From NCBI GenBank assembly GCA_030550675.1, contig JAUQOW010000013.1:1-37063 (forward strand): a stretch of DNA of 37,063 bases, in the 5' to 3' direction. The stretch comes from Chloroflexota bacterium. Its GTDB lineage: Bacteria; Chloroflexota; Chloroflexia; Chloroflexales; Roseiflexaceae. The position numbers and the translations under genes are program-made. Position 1 is the stretch's first letter. Each line of letters starts with the position of its first letter. The notes beneath the pieces were generated by a model. That model had not been told where the DNA came from and made no database searches. It saw only the letters and a program-made list of their open reading frames with translations. Shown here one piece after another: positions 33,073-37,063 of the stretch.

Positions 33073-33971
33073 AGCGTCCTCGCGGTCTTGGCAGCGGTCT
33101 TGCCGCATTAATTCCCGGCGATACGGAACGCGCCGTCGTGCGGGAGGCGTTGATTGACAGCATCGACGCCAATCCGTATCAACCGCGCACCGGTTTTGAC
33201 GACGCCGCCCTCGAAGAACTGGCGGCGTCCATCCGTGAGCATGGGATTATCCAGCCGTTGATCGTCACCGAACGAGACGATGGTCGCTATGAGTTGATTG
33301 CTGGCGAACGCCGCCTGCGCGCCGCCCGCCGCGCCGGTCTTGATCGCGTGCCTGTGATCGTCCGCGAAAGCACGCATCAGCAGGCGCTCGAGATCGCGCT
33401 GATCGAAAACATTCAACGCGCCGATCTCAACGCGCTCGAAGAGGCGCGCGCCTACCAGACCCTCAAAGATGAATTCGGTCTGAGCGACGAAGCCATCGCA
33501 CAGCGCGTCGGACGGAGCCGTGAAGCGGTCGCCAATACGCGCCGCCTCCTGGGACTGACGCCAGCCGCCCAACAGGCGCTCCTCGCCGGACGCATCAGCG
33601 CTGGCCACGGACGCGCGCTGCTCAAACTCGCCGACGAGGCGGCGCAGGAGGCGACAGTGGCGGCGATTATCGACTACGATCTGAACGTTCGTGAGGTCGA
33701 GCGCCTGACCGACCACGCCCGGACGACTGGCGACATTCATCACGCGCTCTCGTCCATCCGCCCGCGCCTGCCCGAGGATCCCCCGGTCAAACGCCAACGC
33801 GCCTCCCGATCATCCGATCTGTCGCCTGATGACCAGAACATCCGTCGCGAACTCGAACGCCTGCTCGGCACGCCGGTGAGTCTGGTCCGTACAGAACGCG
33901 AACTGAGAGTTACTATTGTATTTCATACCGAGGAGAAGGTGCAGGAGTTTTTTGATCGTCTGAACAGGTAA
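33069..33971 (+). CDS. parB: Chromosome-partitioning protein ParB (Spo0J)
   Basis: The 300-residue product has the N-terminal KRPRGLGSGLAALIPG motif that contacts ParA, then the CTPase/ParB-N domain with PYQPRTGFDD, LIVTERDDGRYELIAGERRLRAAR and ENIQRADLNALEEA. A helix-turn-helix (LSDEAIAQRVGRSREAVANTRRLL) binds parS, and a C-terminal dimerisation segment ends the protein. ParB loads on parS as a CTP-dependent clamp and spreads. It is translationally coupled to parA by a 4-bp overlap. The two parS sites in this window are its expected targets. Confidence 0.95.
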   Translation: MKRPRGLGSGLAALIPGDTERAVVREALIDSIDANPYQPRTGFDDAALEELAASIREHGIIQPLIVTERDDGRYELIAGERRLRAARRAGLDRVPVIVRESTHQQALEIALIENIQRADLNALEEARAYQTLKDEFGLSDEAIAQRVGRSREAVANTRRLLGLTPAAQQALLAGRISAGHGRALLKLADEAAQEATVAAIIDYDLNVREVERLTDHARTTGDIHHALSSIRPRLPEDPPVKRQRASRSSDLSPDDQNIRRELERLLGTPVSLVRTERELRVTIVFHTEEKVQEFFDRLNR

Positions 33972-34007
33972 CGCGCCAACGGATTTCGGCGTCGAGGATT
34001 TCTCGCA

Positions 34008-34116
34008 GGAAGTAAACCTGGACAAATACGCCTGTACCTGTGGAACGTTTGGCGTTGGCTGAGCCTGTCGAAGCCAACGCTGATCACGAGATTGTCCAAC
34101 GTCTGGTTGATCTTCC
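34008..34116. repeat. MITE-like palindromic repeat, copy C
   Basis: This 109-bp unit is the reverse complement of copy A over nearly its whole length, with a deletion of about 6 bp near the left end. It has the same hairpin core GTTGGCT...AGCCAAC (with TGAGCCTGTCGA between) and ends in TTGATCTTCC. It lies in the gap between parB and the next gene, and the upstream ORF-track start of that gene reads through it. Confidence 0.72.
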
Positions 34117-34261
34117 TGTCAGAAGGGTCGAATGGCGCGAAGGTGGAAGGTTTCGACATCTCAACTGCGAGGCTCAGCGCCCTCGCGCCAACCTTTTCGA
34201 GAAATGGCGTGGAACGCCAGGAGCCTTTTTGGTATGCTCACAGGCGGCGGAGGTTGGGTCG

Positions 34262-34891
34262 ATGTTCACAAAACGATACAGTAAGCGCATCCGTCAGTGG
34301 ACGGCTGATCTGGCGGCGCGAACGCTTGGGTGGACTGGCGTGCATCCATCGACGCTGACCGTCTTGAATCTGTTGTTGACGATAGCGAGCGTCTGGTGGC
34401 TGGCGTCTGGTCAGTTCCTCATCGGCGGACTGGTCGTCGCATTCGCCAGTCTCTTCGATGTTCTCGACGGCGCTCTAGCGCGCGCAACGAATCAGGTCAG
34501 TCGCTTCGGTTCGTTTCTCGACTCCACCCTTGACCGCTATGCAGATATGTTTATCCTGCTTGGGCTGCTGATCTATTTCGAGCGTCTGGCGCCTCATGCC
34601 GTTGAGACGTTGCTTATCTTCGCCTCAGCCGTCGGTTCGCTGCTGACCAGTTACATTCGCGCCCGCGCTGAGGGGTGCGGCTTCGACGGCAAGGCCGGGT
34701 TGCTCGAGCGCCCTGAACGGATTGCGTTGATCGTCCTCGGCTTGCTGACCGGTTGGGTGACGCTGATGCTCTGGTGCCTGGCTGTCTTGAGCAATATCAC
34801 AGCAATTCAGCGCTTTATCCATGTGTGGCTCCAGAGTCGCGCCGATTCGGTCGCCAAGCGTCCCCTTCACGCCGTGGAACGCGGAAAATAG
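34262..34891 (+). CDS. CDP-alcohol phosphatidyltransferase, second copy
   Basis: The 209-residue membrane protein has the family signature DVLDGALARATNQVSRFGSFLDSTLDRYAD, matching D-x2-D-G-x2-A-R-x8-G-x3-D-x3-D. Five or so hydrophobic helices follow. It is shorter and different in detail from the paralogue at 20024 and resembles the archaetidylinositol/phosphatidylinositol phosphate synthase branch, so it may use another alcohol. The ORF track begins 74 codons upstream in MITE copy C; the ATG at 34262, with GGAGG nine bases before it, is clearly preferred. It is followed by recN after 86 bp. Confidence 0.86.
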   Translation: MFTKRYSKRIRQWTADLAARTLGWTGVHPSTLTVLNLLLTIASVWWLASGQFLIGGLVVAFASLFDVLDGALARATNQVSRFGSFLDSTLDRYADMFILLGLLIYFERLAPHAVETLLIFASAVGSLLTSYIRARAEGCGFDGKAGLLERPERIALIVLGLLTGWVTLMLWCLAVLSNITAIQRFIHVWLQSRADSVAKRPLHAVERGK

Positions 34892-34923
34892 ACGAATATC
34901 GGGCGCTCCGCCGGGACGGAATA

Positions 34924-34932
34924 TGGTACAAT
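34924..34932 (+). promoter_or_regulatory. Extended -10 promoter candidate for recN
   Basis: TGGTACAAT fits the extended -10 pattern TGnTATAAT with one mismatch. It lies about 46 bp before the recN start. No convincing -35 is present, which extended -10 promoters tolerate. Confidence 0.5.
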
Positions 34933-34977
34933 TTTGACGCCTGTCCATTCAGGTGCGACGCATACGCCGTCACGTGC

Positions 34978-36789
34978 ATGTTGCTTGAACTCAACATCAG
35001 CGATTTCGCTATCATCGAGCGCCTCAATCTGCGCTTTTGCGACGGGTTCAATGTTCTCACCGGCGAGACCGGCGCCGGCAAGTCGATCATTATCGATGCG
35101 CTGGGGACGCTGCGCGGCGAACGCACCGATCCCTCGTTCGTGCGCTCCGGCTGCGAACGCGCCCGTATCGAGGGGGTATTCAGCATTACCGACCGTCCTG
35201 ACCTCCTGCCGCTCCTCGACGAGTATGGTCTGCGTGACGACGATGATCAGGTGATCCTGTCCCGCGAAATCATCCGCGAAAGCGGGCGAAGCGTCGCGCG
35301 CGTCAATGGGCGCGCTGTCAGCAGCGCCGTGCTGCGCGACGTTGGCAGCCGCCTGGTGGATATCCACGGTCAGCACGAAGGTCTGTCGCTCTTCAACAGT
35401 CGCACCCACGGCGAGATGCTGGACCGCTTCGGCGGTCTGATCCCGTTGCGCGAGCAAGTTGCCACGCAGGTTGCGGCGTTGCGCCACGTGCGCGACGAAC
35501 TCGAACTGCTGCGCGGCGCCGCAGCCCGACGCACCGAACGCATCCAGGAATTGACCTTTCTTCTGGAGGACGTCCGCGCGGCGCGCCTGCGCCCCGGCGA
35601 GGAAGATGAACTGCTGCGCGAGCGCGCCCTGCTTCAGAACAGCGCGCGCATTACTGAACTGGTTGCGACAGCGTATGCGCTGCTCTACACCGGCGATGAA
35701 AGCGGACGCCGCGCCGCCCGCTCGGCGGTTGAGCTCCTCGGCGCTGTCAGCGATACGCTCGCGGAACTGGCGCGCCTTGACCCCTCGCTGCAACCGGTCG
35801 CAGATCAGGCTGCCGAACTGCTCTACAATGTCGAGGATCTTGCGATGCGCGTGCGCGCCTATCGTGACGCCATGGAGTTTGACCCGGCGCGCCTCGACGC
35901 CATTGAGGATCGCCTGACGTTGATCCGCGACATGCAGCGCAAGTACCGCGGCAGCATCGATCAGATCCTGGAGCGGGCGGCGTCCGCCGAGGCGGAAATT
36001 GAACGGTTGACCCGCAGCGCCGAGCACCTGGCGGACCTCGAAGCCGAAGAACGTCGTCTGCTCGAGGAGATCGGCCGCCTCGCCGCAGAGTTGTCCCGAC
36101 GCCGTCGCGCAGCAGGCGACCGCCTGGCGCAGGAGGTTGAACAGGCGGCGCGAGATCTCGCACTGCCGCATGTTCGCTTCGCGGTGAGTATGGAACGCAC
36201 CGAAGACCCTGCCGGGGTTCCGGTGATTGAAGACGGGGTCGAACGCCGCTGGGCGTTTGATCGCACCGGCATTGATACGATTGAATTCCTGCTCTCGCCT
36301 AACCCTGGCGAGCCGCTCAAGCCGCTGGCGCGGATCGCGTCAGGCGGCGAGAGCGCCCGCCTTCTGCTGGCGCTGAAGTCGATCCTTTCGCGAGTCGATG
36401 ACATTCCGACTCTGGTGTTCGATGAGATCGACGTCGGCGTCGGCGGTCGCGCCGGTCAGGTGGTAGGCGAAAAACTCTGGAGCATCAGCGACCGTCATCA
36501 GGTCGTCTGTATCACGCACCTGCCACAGGTTGCCGCATTCGCCGATGCGCACTTCGTCATTACGAAGGTGTTCAGCGACGGACGAACGCGCACGGTGGTC
36601 GAGCGTCTCGACGATGCGCAACGGGCGCACGAGATCGCCGCCATGCTCGATGGAACGCCAGTGAGTGAACATAGTCTTCGCAGCGCGCTCGATATGCTCG
36701 AACGGGCGCGAGCGTATAAGCAGAGGCAGCGGAACGAACGCGATCTATCGCCTGAGCCGCTGCACGCTGGCGTTGAGCGCGCGCCGTGA
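34978..36789 (+). CDS. recN: DNA repair protein RecN
   Basis: The 603-residue SMC-like protein opens MLLELNISDFAIIERLNLRFCDGFNVLTGETGAGKSII, with Walker A GETGAGKS (29-36). The ABC signature ASGGESARLLLALK and Walker B LVFDEIDVGVGGR lie in the C-terminal lobe, and a helical coiled-coil middle separates the two. RecN acts in double-strand break repair, bringing DNA ends together. The ORF track extends 75 codons upstream, overlapping the preceding gene; ATG 34978 is the homologous start. A TGGTACAAT extended -10 element lies near 34924-34932. The antisense ORF over this gene is a shadow. Confidence 0.96.
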   Translation: MLLELNISDFAIIERLNLRFCDGFNVLTGETGAGKSIIIDALGTLRGERTDPSFVRSGCERARIEGVFSITDRPDLLPLLDEYGLRDDDDQVILSREIIRESGRSVARVNGRAVSSAVLRDVGSRLVDIHGQHEGLSLFNSRTHGEMLDRFGGLIPLREQVATQVAALRHVRDELELLRGAAARRTERIQELTFLLEDVRAARLRPGEEDELLRERALLQNSARITELVATAYALLYTGDESGRRAARSAVELLGAVSDTLAELARLDPSLQPVADQAAELLYNVEDLAMRVRAYRDAMEFDPARLDAIEDRLTLIRDMQRKYRGSIDQILERAASAEAEIERLTRSAEHLADLEAEERRLLEEIGRLAAELSRRRRAAGDRLAQEVEQAARDLALPHVRFAVSMERTEDPAGVPVIEDGVERRWAFDRTGIDTIEFLLSPNPGEPLKPLARIASGGESARLLLALKSILSRVDDIPTLVFDEIDVGVGGRAGQVVGEKLWSISDRHQVVCITHLPQVAAFADAHFVITKVFSDGRTRTVVERLDDAQRAHEIAAMLDGTPVSEHSLRSALDMLERARAYKQRQRNERDLSPEPLHAGVERAP

Positions 36790-36826
36790 TCCTTCGCTGG
36801 AGCGCTTGTTGCGGGAGGACTCTGAG

Positions 36827-37063
36827 GTGTCACGATCGTCGGTTTCGATCTGGTGTGAGCGCATTATAGAGGGCGGCTGGCTGCTTGCCCTTTTGCTGAT
36901 ACCGTCCTACTTCAACCTGCTGTCGGCGCGTCACTTCGAGCCGGATAAAGCGACCACGCTGCGCTCGATTGTGATGGTGATGCTGGCGGCTGCGCTGATT
37001 GACGCGCTTGAGCGTCTCGCCAACCGTCGCGTCGCTGCCGAAGGCGCGTCCGAAACGCCCTGG
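36827..37063 (+). CDS. Membrane protein, 3' partial (possible O-antigen ligase-type)
   Basis: The ORF track omits this because it runs off the right edge. A GTG at 36827, eight bases after GGGAGGA, opens a frame that stays open to the end (79 codons). The visible part reads GGWLLALLLIPSYFNLLSARHFEPDKATTLRSIVMVMLAAALIDALERLANRR, with two hydrophobic helices. The pattern recalls the start of O-antigen ligase/polymerase-type proteins of Chloroflexota, but that is a weak resemblance. It follows recN by 37 bp on the same strand and may be co-transcribed. Confidence 0.6.
   Translation, partial: MSRSSVSIWCERIIEGGWLLALLLIPSYFNLLSARHFEPDKATTLRSIVMVMLAAALIDALERLANRRVAAEGASETPW

Noticed and set aside
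34040-34261. N-terminal extension of the second CDP-alcohol phosphatidyltransferase
   Set aside because: Reads through MITE-like copy C; a good ribosome-binding site precedes the ATG at 34262.
34867-36171. 434-codon minus-strand ORF over recN
   Set aside because: Antisense shadow of recN with no recognisable motif; the plus strand carries complete ABC ATPase motifs.

Overview
This window looks like a chromosomal segment from a GC-rich member of the Chloroflexota, most likely Roseiflexus or a close relative. That assignment is inferred from base composition and gene content: a large SARP/BTAD regulator, DUF4013 membrane proteins, LGFP-like secreted proteins, a bacterial acyl-CoA-binding protein and short palindromic repeats in intergenic DNA. 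No rRNA, tRNA, CRISPR array or intact transposase was found. Both window edges cut through genes that the ORF track misses because they are incomplete: a helicase on the left (minus strand) and a membrane protein on the right (plus strand).

Left part (1-9665). Two superfamily I helicases lie head to tail on the minus strand: one UPF1/DNA2-like, and one with a degenerate nuclease-like N-terminus that runs off the edge. A small DUF4258 protein follows. After a MITE-like repeat, a plus-strand operon encodes an ECF-type sigma factor, an XRE-type helix-turn-helix protein overlapping it by 4 bp, and a 1180-residue fusion. The fusion joins an ImmA/IrrE metallopeptidase, a UvrD-type helicase and a RecB/AddB-like C-terminus that keeps the four Fe-S cysteines. 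This sigma / XRE / peptidase-helicase set is my best candidate for an undescribed system.

Middle (9666-26300). After a 0.6-kb repeat-containing gap come a metallo-beta-lactamase-fold hydrolase and a 1192-residue SARP/AAA/TPR regulator whose coding sequence contains a perfect 16-bp parS site. The plus-strand genes typA and a secreted LGFP-like protein follow. The minus strand then carries an acyl-CoA-binding protein with an isoaspartyl peptidase/asparaginase. Further upstream on that strand is a long candidate operon headed by a textbook T-box leader: lipoprotein-like/anchored protein, thrS (without a TGS domain), small anchored protein, cinA, two DUF4013 proteins and a CDP-alcohol phosphatidyltransferase.

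Right part (26480-37063). A response regulator, a histidine kinase and a sodium:solute symporter form one transcription unit behind a strong sigma-70-type promoter. The symporter is naturally fused to its usual small partner (DUF4212) and carries a canonical EF-hand loop. Next come a DnaA-box cluster, a bifunctional-nuclease (DUF151) gene and the chromosome-partition operon parA-parB, with a parS site 6 bp before the parA start codon. A second MITE-like copy, a second CDP-alcohol phosphatidyltransferase, recN and the start of a membrane protein complete the window. The parAB operon, two parS sites and DnaA boxes suggest an origin-proximal region.
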